Notes: generated by a model from the letters alone, not told the origin. DNA of 8,588 nucleotides from an uncultured Ruminococcus sp. (GCA_902773165.1 CACYDO010000310.1:1-8588); one strand, 5' to 3'; shown: positions 1-6,898, numbered from the stretch's first letter. Numbers and translations are program-made.

Positions 1-23
1 AATATATCATGGGGAGAATTAAA

Positions 24-422
24 ATGTATTACAAAAGATTTATTTCAGTAATTGCCGCTGCTGTTTGCGCTTCTGCGGCAGCTGTATCGCCGATCTCCGC
101 TTTCTCTGCTTCGGCTCTGACGAAAATACCGGGAGGATCTGAACAATAGCGGACTTCTTGAATCGGAGGACGCGCTTATTCTCCTCAGATACTCCGTAGG
201 TATGGAAGATCTCAGCGATTTTCAGAATTCCGTTGCCGATATAAACAGCGACGGCAGCATTGACAACGCGTAAGTGTATAATTTTAGTGGGCAGTCCAAA
301 ACGCGGAGACCAACTGACCGTAACGGTAAAGTAAAATCGGAACTGCCTCCGGGCGCCTGCCCGGTGCAGACGCGCTTGACATATTACGAATTTCCGTGGA
401 ATTGACAGACTCAGACAATAAA
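24..422 (+). pseudogene. Broken secreted dockerin-module gene (signal peptide + type I dockerin)
   Basis: An ATG at 24, behind a GGGGAG ribosome binding site at 11-16, opens a classic signal peptide: MYYKR, a hydrophobic Ala/Val core, then small residues. This frame stops at 147-149 after 41 codons. From about 133 a second frame (+1) encodes a type I dockerin. Its first loop reads DLNNSGLLESED, with Ser where Asp is usual at position 5, followed by helix ALILLRYSVGM. Its second loop begins DINSDGSIDNA and hits TAA at 271. The missing last loop Asp and second helix (DALDILRISVEL) resume at 369 in frame 0, after a 98-bp inserted repeat. Two lesions are therefore visible: a frameshift around 118-135 and an insertion. 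Dockerins bind cohesins and attach secreted enzymes to cellulosome scaffolds; this copy cannot make an intact one. The tail runs in frame, with no stop, into the esterase that starts at 435, so an ancestral secreted dockerin-esterase fusion is possible. Confidence 0.82.
271..368 (+). mobile_element. 98-bp palindromic repeat element (copy R1) inserted in the dockerin
   Basis: Removing 271-368 exactly restores a dockerin calcium loop and helix (…SIDNA + DALDIL…), which defines the insert boundaries to within a few bases. ACGCG occurs on both sides (266-270 and 370-374). It could be a target duplication, but the restored reading frame itself would contain it. The left end carries TATAAT at 277-282. 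The right end has a hairpin CCGGGC-gcct-GCCCGG at 349-364. The interior matches the reverse complement of 6735-6842 without gaps over 54 bp (46 identities by eye). There is no ORF and no transposase, so it would be a non-autonomous, MITE- or REP-like element moved in trans. The length of 98 (not a multiple of 3) explains the frame change across it. Confidence 0.78.
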
Positions 423-434
423 GGAGATGATTCT

Positions 435-1232
435 ATGATTAGTGAAGAAGTTTATACCTTATCGCTGCCCTATTACGACAATACAAACAGAAAAGTACGC
501 GTTTATGTTCCCGAGCATGAAGAAGGTGAAACCTTTCCGGTGATCTACATGACGGACGGTCAGAATCTGTTTGAAGACGATACTGTGCAGTTCGGCTGCT
601 GGTATACGCGTGAAGCCGTCAGAGCTGAGCAGAAAAGCAGCGGCAAAGGCGCGGTCATCGTTGGCATTCACAACGACACAGACGCTCAGCAGCGCGCAAA
701 TGAGCTTACGCCCGAAAGTATCGGCGAAATAGATTTCCCTGCCGATATTCCCGAAGAAGAAAAAAAACGTCATATTGCTTCGGGAGAAAAATTTGACGAT
801 TTCCTCATAAACACCGTTATGCCTGCGGTCGAAGAGCAATTTCCTGTCAAAACAGGAAGAGAAAATACAGCCTTCTGCGGAAGCTCCTCCGGCGGACTGG
901 AATCATTTTACATCGCGCTCAGCCACCCTGATAAATTCTCTGCTGCCGGAGTTTTCTCCCCTGTGTTTTTGATGTACAAGAAGGACGATCTGGAAAACTG
1001 GATACGCACCAAAGCCGCCCAAGCAGAAAACGCACCTTATCTCTACATGTACGTCGGCGGCGCTGACGATCTGGAAAAGCAGCTCAACACTGATTTTCAG
1101 TGGGTATACGGAATTCTCGAAGACTGCTACCCTGAAGAACAGCTCAAAGGGGTCGTCAAGCCCGAGCAGTTTCATAACGAAGCAGCATGGGAGATTGAGT
1201 TCAAGGAGCTTCTGCATACCTTTTTGCTTTGA
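435..1232 (+). CDS. Alpha/beta hydrolase, esterase D / COG2819-type (putative esterase)
   Basis: This 265-residue serine hydrolase belongs to the family that includes enterochelin esterase-like and CE1-like acyl esterases; the substrate is unknown. The nucleophile elbow is GSSSG with Ser151. The probable acid is Asp211 or Asp212 in GGADD, and the probable base is His247 in QFHNEAAW near the C-terminus. Family landmarks include VRVYVPE, PVIYMTDGQNLFED near the N-terminus, and the LSHPDKFSAAGVFSP strand-helix after the elbow. ATG 435 is chosen because AAAGGAG at 420-426 lies 8 nt upstream. The GTG at 396 gives 13 extra residues that are simply the dockerin tail. There is no signal peptide from 435, so the enzyme should be cytoplasmic. 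The frame is continuous upstream through the dockerin remnant, so it may once have been the catalytic part of a secreted dockerin enzyme. No convincing dedicated promoter is seen; the TATAAT of the inserted repeat (277-282) lacks a good -35. A strong terminator follows. Confidence 0.88.
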   Translation: MISEEVYTLSLPYYDNTNRKVRVYVPEHEEGETFPVIYMTDGQNLFEDDTVQFGCWYTREAVRAEQKSSGKGAVIVGIHNDTDAQQRANELTPESIGEIDFPADIPEEEKKRHIASGEKFDDFLINTVMPAVEEQFPVKTGRENTAFCGSSSGGLESFYIALSHPDKFSAAGVFSPVFLMYKKDDLENWIRTKAAQAENAPYLYMYVGGADDLEKQLNTDFQWVYGILEDCYPEEQLKGVVKPEQFHNEAAWEIEFKELLHTFLL

Positions 1233-1296
1233 CCCGATAATTGTATACAAGCTATTACTTCGGCAACTAAAATAATCGCTTTCGCGACCCAACCTA

Positions 1297-1331
1297 CCCC
1301 CTTTCTTTCCTCCGGAAGGAAGGGGGTTTTT
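1297..1331 (+). terminator. Rho-independent terminator after the esterase
   Basis: The left arm CCCCCTTTCTTTC (1297-1309) pairs with the right arm GGAAGGAAGGGGG (1314-1326): 13 pairs including G-T wobbles, a 4-nt loop, then TTTTT. It lies 65 bp past the esterase stop and insulates the ABC operon downstream. Confidence 0.9.
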
Positions 1332-1334
1332 GGT

Positions 1335-1374
1335 GTGCAAGTTCTCTCTCCGGGCGCTTGCCCGGAGGAACTGT
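1335..1374 (+). repeat. Palindromic intergenic repeat (copy R2)
   Basis: The hairpin CTCCGGGC-gctt-GCCCGGAG (1348-1367) is extended by AGTTC (1340-1344) pairing with GAACT (1368-1372) across a TCT bulge. The 18-bp core CTCCGGGCGCTTGCCCGG differs by one base from the core in the element at 271-368. The flank GTGCAA also precedes the related hairpin at 7260-7274. It sits directly after the esterase terminator and there is no T-run after it. A further weak inverted repeat TCAGT/ACTGA lies just beyond (about 1378-1395). Confidence 0.65.
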
Positions 1375-1475
1375 CTATCAGTCGGTGCATACTGACAATG
1401 CGGATACGAACTGTTCGTTATTCTTACAAGCTGTCATCAGTATTACCCTAAAATAACGATAAAATAACAAACATC

Positions 1476-1504
1476 TTGATTTTTCCCGGAATCGGTGCTA
1501 TAAT
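1476..1504 (+). promoter_or_regulatory. Sigma-A promoter of the ABC exporter operon
   Basis: TTGATT (1476-1481), a 17-bp spacer and TATAAT (1499-1504) form a good housekeeping promoter. Transcription would start near 1511, giving a leader of about 44 nt. Immediately after the start point lies TTAG-tttacg-CTAA (about 1513-1528), a small imperfect dyad that could be an operator; this is a guess and no regulator gene is present in the window. Upstream, the 8-mer AAAATAAC occurs twice (about 1450-1470). Confidence 0.78.
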
Positions 1505-1554
1505 CAGTTTATGTTAGTTTACGCTAATCAAGTATTAAACAAAGGAGATCTGCT

Positions 1555-2265
1555 ATGAGTGATAAAGATTTTTTGAAGGTCAAAGAGCTGAAAAGAAGCT
1601 TTGGAACAGGCGACACGCGGCAGGACGTTCTTAAGGGTCTTGATTTTACAGTAGCGAAGGGCGAATTCTGCGTTTTGCTGGGTCCCTCGGGTTCGGGTAA
1701 ATCAACGCTGCTCAATATACTGGGCGGTATAGACAGCGCCGATTCCGGCGAGATATATATTAACGGCGACAGATTAGCCGATATGAACGAAAAGAGCCTT
1801 ACGCAGTACCGCAGAAAGCACCTCGGCTATGTTTTTCAGATGTACAACCTGATACCGAATCTGAATGTTAAGGAGAATATCGAAACAGGTGCTTATCTTT
1901 CCGATAACCCCCTCGACATCGACGAGCTTCTTAAAATACTCGGTCTTTACGACCACCGCCACAAGCTTCCCAATCAGCTTTCGGGCGGTCAGCAGCAGAG
2001 AGTTTCTATCGGCAGAGCTATCGTAAAAAACCCCGATATCCTTCTTTGCGACGAGCCGACGGGCGCTCTCGATTACACAACGTCAAAGGAGATTCTCCAC
2101 CTGATCGAGGAGGTAAACAAAAAGTACGGCAACACAGTCATCATGGTAACGCATAACGAAGCGATCAGACAGATGGCAGATCATGTGATAAAGCTGCGCG
2201 ACGGCGTTATCCGCCACGATACGCTCAACAAGAAAAAGATCACCGCCGCTGAGCTTGAATGGTAA
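1555..2265 (+). CDS. ABC transporter ATP-binding protein, MacB/LolD/SalX type
   Basis: This 236-residue nucleotide-binding subunit powers the FtsX-type permease encoded 12 nt downstream. All motifs are intact: Walker A GPSGSGKST (43-51), Q-loop Gln95 in GYVFQMYNL, signature LSGGQQQRV (142-150), Walker B ILLCDEPTGALD (162-173) and H-loop His200 in MVTHN. The Q-loop context FQMYNLIPNL and the TGALD extension are typical of the MacB/LolD/YknY branch, which drives mechanotransmission or export rather than import. Length is normal for the family. The start at ATG 1555 is fixed by AAAGGAG at 1541-1547, 7 nt upstream. It is expressed from the promoter at 1476-1504 as the first gene of a two-gene operon. 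The cargo is unknown; relatives handle peptides, bacitracin-like antibiotics or lipoproteins. Confidence 0.95.
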   Translation: MSDKDFLKVKELKRSFGTGDTRQDVLKGLDFTVAKGEFCVLLGPSGSGKSTLLNILGGIDSADSGEIYINGDRLADMNEKSLTQYRRKHLGYVFQMYNLIPNLNVKENIETGAYLSDNPLDIDELLKILGLYDHRHKLPNQLSGGQQQRVSIGRAIVKNPDILLCDEPTGALDYTTSKEILHLIEEVNKKYGNTVIMVTHNEAIRQMADHVIKLRDGVIRHDTLNKKKITAAELEW

Positions 2266-2277
2266 GGGGGGCGCAAA

Positions 2278-5055
2278 ATGGTTAAGCAGCAAATTTCCCC
2301 CGGCAAGCGTCCTAAGAATCCCCTCGCAAAGCGCGTGTGGAAGGATATAGTCAGAGACCGCAAGCGGTATTTTATGATCTTCGCTATGCTCGTTGTGACG
2401 ATCGGCTTTGTTTCGGGTATGTACGTTGCAAACAACAGCATGATGACTACGCTCGACGAAAAGGTAGAAACGCTCCACCGCGAGGACGGTCATTTCGAGC
2501 TTTCCGCAACAGCCGATCAGCCGCTGATCGAAGCGATTGAATCGGGAGATATGGCTGATATGGTCACGATCTTCCGTGAGCGCGCCTACGCAGAAGCGGA
2601 AGACGAGGTTGAAAAGGCGGTAAGGGAAGCAACGGAAAAAGAGGTCGAAAATCAGGTCGAATCGGCGATACGTACTCAGACGGAATCCGCCGTAGACTCC
2701 AGGCTTAACGCGCTCAAAGCAAGCGGCGCGCCGATCAGCGAAAAAGACCGCCAAAGCGCAATAGACGAAGCGTTTAAAAAAGCGATGGACGAAAATTACG
2801 ACAGCGCCGTTAACGAGGCTAAGAAAAAGGCGTTCAGCTCAGACGAGTATTCCTCCGCTGTTTCCGAAGCAATGGACGAGGCAAAAAAGGAGATCGACAA
2901 AACGATCAGTGAGGAGTACGAGGAGCTTGCAGACCGCTATGAGCTTGATGACGATTCGTTCAAGCCCGTTCCTGTGAGCGTTTACGAGCTGTTCTGCAAG
3001 GACAACGACGAAACGATCTCCACCGGAAGCTCGGGCAGAATAAGGGTTTACAACGAGCGCACAGACGTTGATCTTTACGATATTCTCTCCGGCCGTGCTC
3101 CCGAATCGGAAAACGAGATAATTATAGACCGTATGCATGCCGATAACGCAGATATTTCGATAGGAGATAATCTCAAAGTCGGCTCTGTTTCCTATAAGGT
3201 GGTCGGGCTGTGTGCGTTTGCCGATTACAGTACGCTTTACGAAAATAACAACGACACGATGTTTGACGCGCTCACCTTTGACGTCGGTATGGTGACGAAT
3301 AAGGGCTTTGAGCGGCTTAAAGGAATTCCGCATTATTTTTACGCATTTCTGTACGAAGATCGCCCAAGCGATATCTACGAGGAAAAGGAGCATTCCGACA
3401 GATTCATGAAAGCGCTTATCACGCAGACAGCCGTTTCCGAAAGCGAGATCGAAATCAAGGATTTTGTTCCTGCATATGCAAATCACGCAATACAATTCGC
3501 CCCCGACGATATGGGCTCGGATAAGGCGATGGGCGGCGTACTGCTGTATATCCTGACGGCGGTGCTTGCGTTCATCTTTGCGGTAACTATCGGAACTACT
3601 CTCGACAAGGAATCCACCGTTATAGGAACGCTTCGCGCTTCGGGCTACACAAAGGGCGAGATGCTGCGCTACTACATGAGCGCGCCGCTTATTATCGTGA
3701 TCGCCGCCGCGATCGTCGGGAATATCCTCGGTTACACGGTTATGAAAAAGGTCGTTGTCGCGATGTACTACAACAGCTACAGTCTCCCGACATACAAAAC
3801 GATATGGACGCCTGACGCATTCGTCAGAACCACGATCATTCCGATACTACTCATGCTCGTGATAAATTTTGTTGTGATAGTGAAAACGCTGCGGCTCTCC
3901 CCCCTGCGTTTCCTGCGCCATGATCTGAAAAGGACGCGCAGAGCAAAGGCAATAAAGCTGCCGAGGTGGAAATTCTTCCGCAGATTCCGCGTTCGCGTAT
4001 TCCTGCAAAATATCCCGAATTACATCATGCTGTTCATCGGTATAACCTTCGTTATGCTGCTGCTTTCTATGGCGGTAGGAATGCCCGAAACGCTGGATTA
4101 TTACAAGGATTCAGTAAACGATATGATGTTCGCGCAGGATCAGGTAATGCTCACATCAACAGAAGACGACGACGGAAATACGATCACCACAAAAACCGAA
4201 GGCGCAGAGCGCTTTTCGCTGACGGCGCTTGAATACAGATCCGAAGATCTCAGCGAAGAAGTCACCGTTTACGGCGTGAGCGACAACAGCAAATACATAA
4301 AGCTTGACAGTGATCTTGATGATAACGCTGAATCAGGCAGCGAGATACCTGTTTATATATCCAAGTCATTCTCCGAAAAATATAAACTTGCCGCAGGCGA
4401 TACTATAACTCTTTCGGAAAAATACGAGCATAAGGAGTACAAGTGGAGGGTATACGCTGTTCACGATTATTCCGCAGGAATAGCGGTATTCATGACAAAC
4501 GCCCGGTTCAATACCGTATTTGACCGGGAAGAAGGCTCATTCAGCGGATATATGTCCGACGAGATGATAACCGACATTGACGAGGACTATATCGCAAAGG
4601 AGATCACCTCGGAGGATCTGACAAAGCTGTCACAGCAGCTTGACCACTCAATGGGCAGCTACATGGTTTATTTCCAGTACGTATGCGTGATCGTTGCGGC
4701 AATAATAATTTATCTGCTGACCAAGATCATCATAGAGAAGAACGAGCGCGCTATTTCCATGGTAAAAATACTTGGCTACACAGATTCGGAGATAGCTTCT
4801 CTTTACCTGATAACAACAGGACTTGTCGTATTTTTATCCGAGTTTCTTGCAATGTATCTCGGCTATGAGATCATGTCGATCTTCTGGAGAACTATCATGA
4901 TGTCTTTGGGTGGTTGGTATGATTTCGTAATGACCACCTCCGGCTTTGTCAAGGAATTTTTACTTGTATTCATTGCATACATCATAATTGCCGTAATTGA
5001 CTTCGTAAGAATAAAGAACGTTCCAAAAATTCTTGCCCTGAAAAATGTAGAATGA
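2278..5055 (+). CDS. FtsX/MacB-family ABC transporter permease with long coiled-coil insert
   Basis: This 925-residue integral membrane permease pairs with the ATPase just upstream; AGGGGGG overlapping that gene's stop codon serves as its ribosome binding site. An N-terminal membrane helix (about 31-50) is followed by a large extracytoplasmic region (51-418), then three helices (about 420-441, 468-490, 519-536) forming the first FtsX unit. A further helix (579-602) leads to a second extracytoplasmic domain (603-797), and three C-terminal helices (about 799-818, 838-860, 892-911) form the second FtsX unit. Both units carry the family hallmark after the first helix: STVIGTLRASGYTKGEM and RAISMVKILGYTDSEI. 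Residues about 100-225 are highly charged, Ala/Glu/Lys-rich and almost certainly a helical coiled coil. They are inserted before a MacB-like periplasmic-core segment (about 230-400). The doubled FtsX organisation means one polypeptide could supply the whole transmembrane part. The substrate cannot be read from the sequence. A terminator follows 35 bp after the stop. Confidence 0.92.
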   Translation: MVKQQISPGKRPKNPLAKRVWKDIVRDRKRYFMIFAMLVVTIGFVSGMYVANNSMMTTLDEKVETLHREDGHFELSATADQPLIEAIESGDMADMVTIFRERAYAEAEDEVEKAVREATEKEVENQVESAIRTQTESAVDSRLNALKASGAPISEKDRQSAIDEAFKKAMDENYDSAVNEAKKKAFSSDEYSSAVSEAMDEAKKEIDKTISEEYEELADRYELDDDSFKPVPVSVYELFCKDNDETISTGSSGRIRVYNERTDVDLYDILSGRAPESENEIIIDRMHADNADISIGDNLKVGSVSYKVVGLCAFADYSTLYENNNDTMFDALTFDVGMVTNKGFERLKGIPHYFYAFLYEDRPSDIYEEKEHSDRFMKALITQTAVSESEIEIKDFVPAYANHAIQFAPDDMGSDKAMGGVLLYILTAVLAFIFAVTIGTTLDKESTVIGTLRASGYTKGEMLRYYMSAPLIIVIAAAIVGNILGYTVMKKVVVAMYYNSYSLPTYKTIWTPDAFVRTTIIPILLMLVINFVVIVKTLRLSPLRFLRHDLKRTRRAKAIKLPRWKFFRRFRVRVFLQNIPNYIMLFIGITFVMLLLSMAVGMPETLDYYKDSVNDMMFAQDQVMLTSTEDDDGNTITTKTEGAERFSLTALEYRSEDLSEEVTVYGVSDNSKYIKLDSDLDDNAESGSEIPVYISKSFSEKYKLAAGDTITLSEKYEHKEYKWRVYAVHDYSAGIAVFMTNARFNTVFDREEGSFSGYMSDEMITDIDEDYIAKEITSEDLTKLSQQLDHSMGSYMVYFQYVCVIVAAIIIYLLTKIIIEKNERAISMVKILGYTDSEIASLYLITTGLVVFLSEFLAMYLGYEIMSIFWRTIMMSLGGWYDFVMTTSGFVKEFLLVFIAYIIIAVIDFVRIKNVPKILALKNVE

Positions 5056-5089
5056 TTTCGTCAATTATCCAGCAATAAGCCAAACAAAA

Positions 5090-5128
5090 AACGCCGTACC
5101 CTTTTTTCGGGAGTACGGCGTTAGTTTT
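5090..5128. terminator. Bidirectional terminator between convergent genes
   Basis: AACGCCGTAC (5090-5099) pairs with GTACGGCGTT (5113-5122), a perfect 10-bp stem. On the plus strand it is followed by TAGTTTTTT, ending the permease operon. On the minus strand the flanking A-run (5085-5091) reads as a T-run, ending the small gene whose stop is at 5137-5139. Confidence 0.92.
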
Positions 5129-5136
5129 TTATTCAT

Positions 5137-5355
5137 TTATGCAAATTTAAGAATAGATTTCTCACATTCCATAACATCAGACCAGATGTTCATATATTCC
5201 GTTTCGGAAGAGCAGCCCTTTATAGAATTCCAGCACCGGCCGAGCTTGTTGTATATCTTCATTACCTCGTCCACGTTATCACCATCGTTTGCAAGCAGCT
5301 GCCACGCCTGATCGAGCAATGTTTCGGTCTTTACCGAAAGAATAAGTTCATTCAT
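5137..5355 (-). CDS. Small protein of unknown function (72 aa)
   Basis: I do not recognise the family. The 72-residue product (starts MNELILSVKTE, ends KSILKFA) is soluble, mostly predicted helical and mildly acidic, with three cysteines (Cys41, Cys48, Cys63) and two tryptophans in the second half; it has no signal peptide or membrane helix. It is judged real because GAGGAGGT (5363-5370 on the complement) sits 7 nt before ATG 5355, a full-consensus promoter lies upstream at 5500-5528, and a shared bidirectional terminator lies right after the stop. It is monocistronic: the next minus-strand gene has its own terminator. The short helical form would suit an adaptor or regulatory protein, but nothing in the sequence proves that. 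Confidence 0.8.
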   Translation of the reverse strand: MNELILSVKTETLLDQAWQLLANDGDNVDEVMKIYNKLGRCWNSIKGCSSETEYMNIWSDVMECEKSILKFA

Positions 5356-5499
5356 ACACTTTACCTCCTCATCAAAAACAAAACAAAAAACAATTCGATT
5401 CCCAAGCGGATATTACCGAATACAAGAAGCATTTAAGCTGTACACAGCAATAACGATCAGCCCAAAACAAAACAGTCAGTATAATCCACCTATGAAGTA

Positions 5500-5528
5500 A
5501 TTATATAATTTTATTACATCAATGTCAA
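5500..5528 (-). promoter_or_regulatory. Full-consensus sigma-A promoter for the 72-aa gene
   Basis: On the complement, TTGACA (5528-5523), exactly 17 bp and TATAAT (5505-5500) match consensus at all 12 positions. Transcription should start near 5493, leaving an untranslated leader of about 138 nt before ATG 5355. The leader holds a small dyad GCTGT-gt-ACAGC (about 5438-5449) and a very U-rich tract (about 5373-5392) just before the ribosome binding site. I recognise no known riboswitch in it. Confidence 0.85.
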
Positions 5529-5573
5529 TATATTAAAAAGAGAAATTCTTTAGATTTTTTAATATAAAAATGA

Positions 5574-5610
5574 CAAAAAACGCACCAAGAGCCGCAGCTT
5601 CATGGTGCGT
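5574..5610 (-). terminator. Terminator of the cohesin-like gene
   Basis: On the complement, ACGCACCA (5610-5603) pairs with TGGTGCGT (5587-5580), enclosing a 15-nt loop, followed by a T-rich run (5579 downward). It lies 28 bp past the stop at 5639, so the two minus-strand genes are separate transcription units. Confidence 0.88.
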
Positions 5611-5638
5611 TTGATAACACTTTCGTAAACTTCAGATA

Positions 5639-6718
5639 TTATTGATTATTATCGCTCACAGATTTCCTCTTTTTGGTAATAAACACTGTCACGTATGCCG
5701 CGGCAAGTATCACGATAAATGCAGTAACTACAAATTTACCTGCTGTCTGTACCGCGGAGGCCGAACCCGACGAAGCAGCAGAGGCAGAAGCTGCCTTTGA
5801 AGAAGCAGTTGTCGGCGTTGCTTTTTTAGCGGAAGAAACGGCTGACGAAGCCGCAGCCGAGCTTGAAGAGGTCAAAGACTTCGACTCCGGAGTAACAGCG
5901 GTTTCCGTTTTCTGTGCGCTTGAAGCTTTGGAAGCGACGCTGCTTGAAGAGGAGCTTGCAGAAGAATCAGATAAAGCCGAGGAAGCTAACGAGCTGTTTG
6001 CGCGGCTTTCCGAAGCTCTGCTTGTTATTACAGTCTGACGAGAAGCAACCGACGCGGTCGTTTCCTCTTCTTCGTCCTCTTCCTCTGAGGGAGTAAGGTC
6101 TGTTGTTGTGATGACAACAGGCTTCGGCGCACTTGCTGTGGTGCTTTCGTTATTTTCATCAGTCTGCTGAGATTCAGGGTCAGTTTGCGGCTCTTCGCTC
6201 TGCTCGCTGTTAGTATCAATATCGGTAAGCTCGGAATCTGTCGGTTCGTCGATATCTGTTCCCGTATTTGAAACCTCGGCTCTAGCCGAAATGAGCGTAA
6301 GCGGAAGCGTCTGCGTTTCGTGGTTAAATACCTCTGTGCAGGAGAAGGAAAGCCCTGTTTCCTCAAGGGAGCATTTTTTGTTGACGGTAAACGTCTGCAC
6401 CATTATATCCTCGCCCGAAAACGCCATACCGCCGTTTATCAAGATATTCCACTTTATTTTATTTTGCAGATTGGTATTCATCATCCCCTGCCCTGCAATG
6501 AGAAATTCCGGGTCTTCCGAAAGCGTAAGGAATTCGCTGTTGTAGAAGGTATCAACGGCTATTCCGGCGATATTTTCGCATTCGCCCACGGAAAATATAT
6601 ACTTGATCGTATCGCCCGTATACAACTGAGTATCCGCGCTCGCCGATATCTGCGGACAGGCAAGCGCAAGCGTCATCAGCAATGCCGCTGTTATCGCTGT
6701 AATTCTTTTCCACATCAT
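5639..6718 (-). CDS. Membrane-anchored surface protein with cohesin-like domain and Ser/Ala-rich linker
   Basis: The product has 359 residues. Residues 1-28 are a signal peptide (MMWKR, hydrophobic core, cleavage near ISASA-D). Residues about 29-150 resemble a cohesin / CBM-like beta-sandwich: a GDTIKYIFSVGECENIAGIA opening, a central aliphatic and aromatic stretch FYNSEFLTL, then VQTFTVNKKCSLEETGLSF, the spacing typical of cohesins. Residues about 151-220 are Asp/Glu/Ser/Thr-rich. There is an acidic patch EEEDEEEE, then a Ser/Ala/Lys tract to about 325, a flexible cell-wall-spanning linker. One membrane helix (about 329-347) and a KKRKS tail anchor it in the membrane; there is no LPXTG sortase motif. 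The start at 6718 is chosen because GGAGG (6731-6727) lies 8 nt upstream; the longer frame from 6760 begins inside a repeat hairpin. Cohesins bind dockerins, and a dockerin remnant lies at 133-420. The domain call is by pattern only and could instead be another beta-sandwich adhesion module. Confidence 0.78.
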   Translation of the reverse strand: MMWKRITAITAALLMTLALACPQISASADTQLYTGDTIKYIFSVGECENIAGIAVDTFYNSEFLTLSEDPEFLIAGQGMMNTNLQNKIKWNILINGGMAFSGEDIMVQTFTVNKKCSLEETGLSFSCTEVFNHETQTLPLTLISARAEVSNTGTDIDEPTDSELTDIDTNSEQSEEPQTDPESQQTDENNESTTASAPKPVVITTTDLTPSEEEDEEEETTASVASRQTVITSRASESRANSSLASSALSDSSASSSSSSVASKASSAQKTETAVTPESKSLTSSSSAAASSAVSSAKKATPTTASSKAASASAASSGSASAVQTAGKFVVTAFIVILAAAYVTVFITKKRKSVSDNNQ

Positions 6719-6734
6719 AATTATTTCCTCCATA

Positions 6735-6842
6735 CGGTAGCAGTTCCGCCGGGTATGCACCCGGTAGCAATTCCGATTTTACTTTATCATAACGGTCAGT
6801 TGATTTCCGCGTTTATGGGTTTTCACTAATAATTATACACCA
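6735..6842 (-). repeat. Palindromic repeat element (copy R3), upstream of cohesin-like gene
   Basis: Read on the complement, this stretch starts with GTGTATAATT, passes through AACGCGGA…AACTGACCG and AAAGTAAAATCGGAA, and ends in a hairpin CCGGGT-gcat-ACCCGG (6749-6764). This is the same order as the element at 271-368, with 46 of 54 positions identical in the core. A 14-bp direct repeat (CGGAATTGCTACCG / CGGAACTGCTACCG) brackets the hairpin. It forms most of the leader of the cohesin-like mRNA and provides the -10 box of its promoter. Confidence 0.78.
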
Positions 6843-6860
6843 ATCCAAAAGCATTTTCAA
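6832..6860 (-). promoter_or_regulatory. Promoter of the cohesin-like gene, half inside a repeat
   Basis: On the complement, TTGAAA (6860-6855), a 17-bp spacer and TATAAT (6837-6832) form a good sigma-A promoter. The -10 lies in the left end of the repeat element, whereas the -35 lies in unique flanking DNA. The start point near 6825 gives a leader of about 107 nt containing the repeat's hairpin, ending shortly before the ribosome binding site. Confidence 0.75.
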
Positions 6861-6898
6861 CCTTTATATGGACAAATCGGTAAATTTAAAGCACAAAA

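Noticed and set aside
376..407. Two TTGACA strings (376-381, 402-407) as -35 boxes for the esterase
   Set aside because: No -10-like sequence lies 16-18 bp downstream of either, and both fall in the dockerin coding remnant.
396..434. GTG 396 as an upstream start for the esterase
   Set aside because: The 13 extra residues are the dockerin tail and no ribosome binding site precedes GTG 396. ATG 435 has AAAGGAG at the right distance.
903..1340. Minus-strand open frame opposite the esterase and its terminator
   Set aside because: It has no ribosome binding site, runs through the terminator, and is antisense to a gene with clear catalytic motifs.
2839..3495. Long minus-strand open frames inside the permease (also around 2083-2754)
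   Set aside because: They are shadows of the permease reading frame, with composition unlike a real protein and no start signals.
5850..6050. Ser/Ala codon repetition as a DNA repeat array
   Set aside because: It is a protein-level low-complexity linker with varied codons and no fixed DNA period.
6719..6760. ATG 6760 or ATG 6733 as start of the cohesin-like protein
   Set aside because: The 6760 codon is within the repeat hairpin, and ATG 6733 overlaps the GGAGG site itself. A signal peptide starts cleanly at 6718.
5673..6829. Plus-strand open frames opposite the cohesin-like gene (about 5673-6038 and 6320-6829)
   Set aside because: They arise from the low-complexity Ser/Ala codons read in reverse. 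They lack ribosome binding sites, and the second crosses the opposing promoter.
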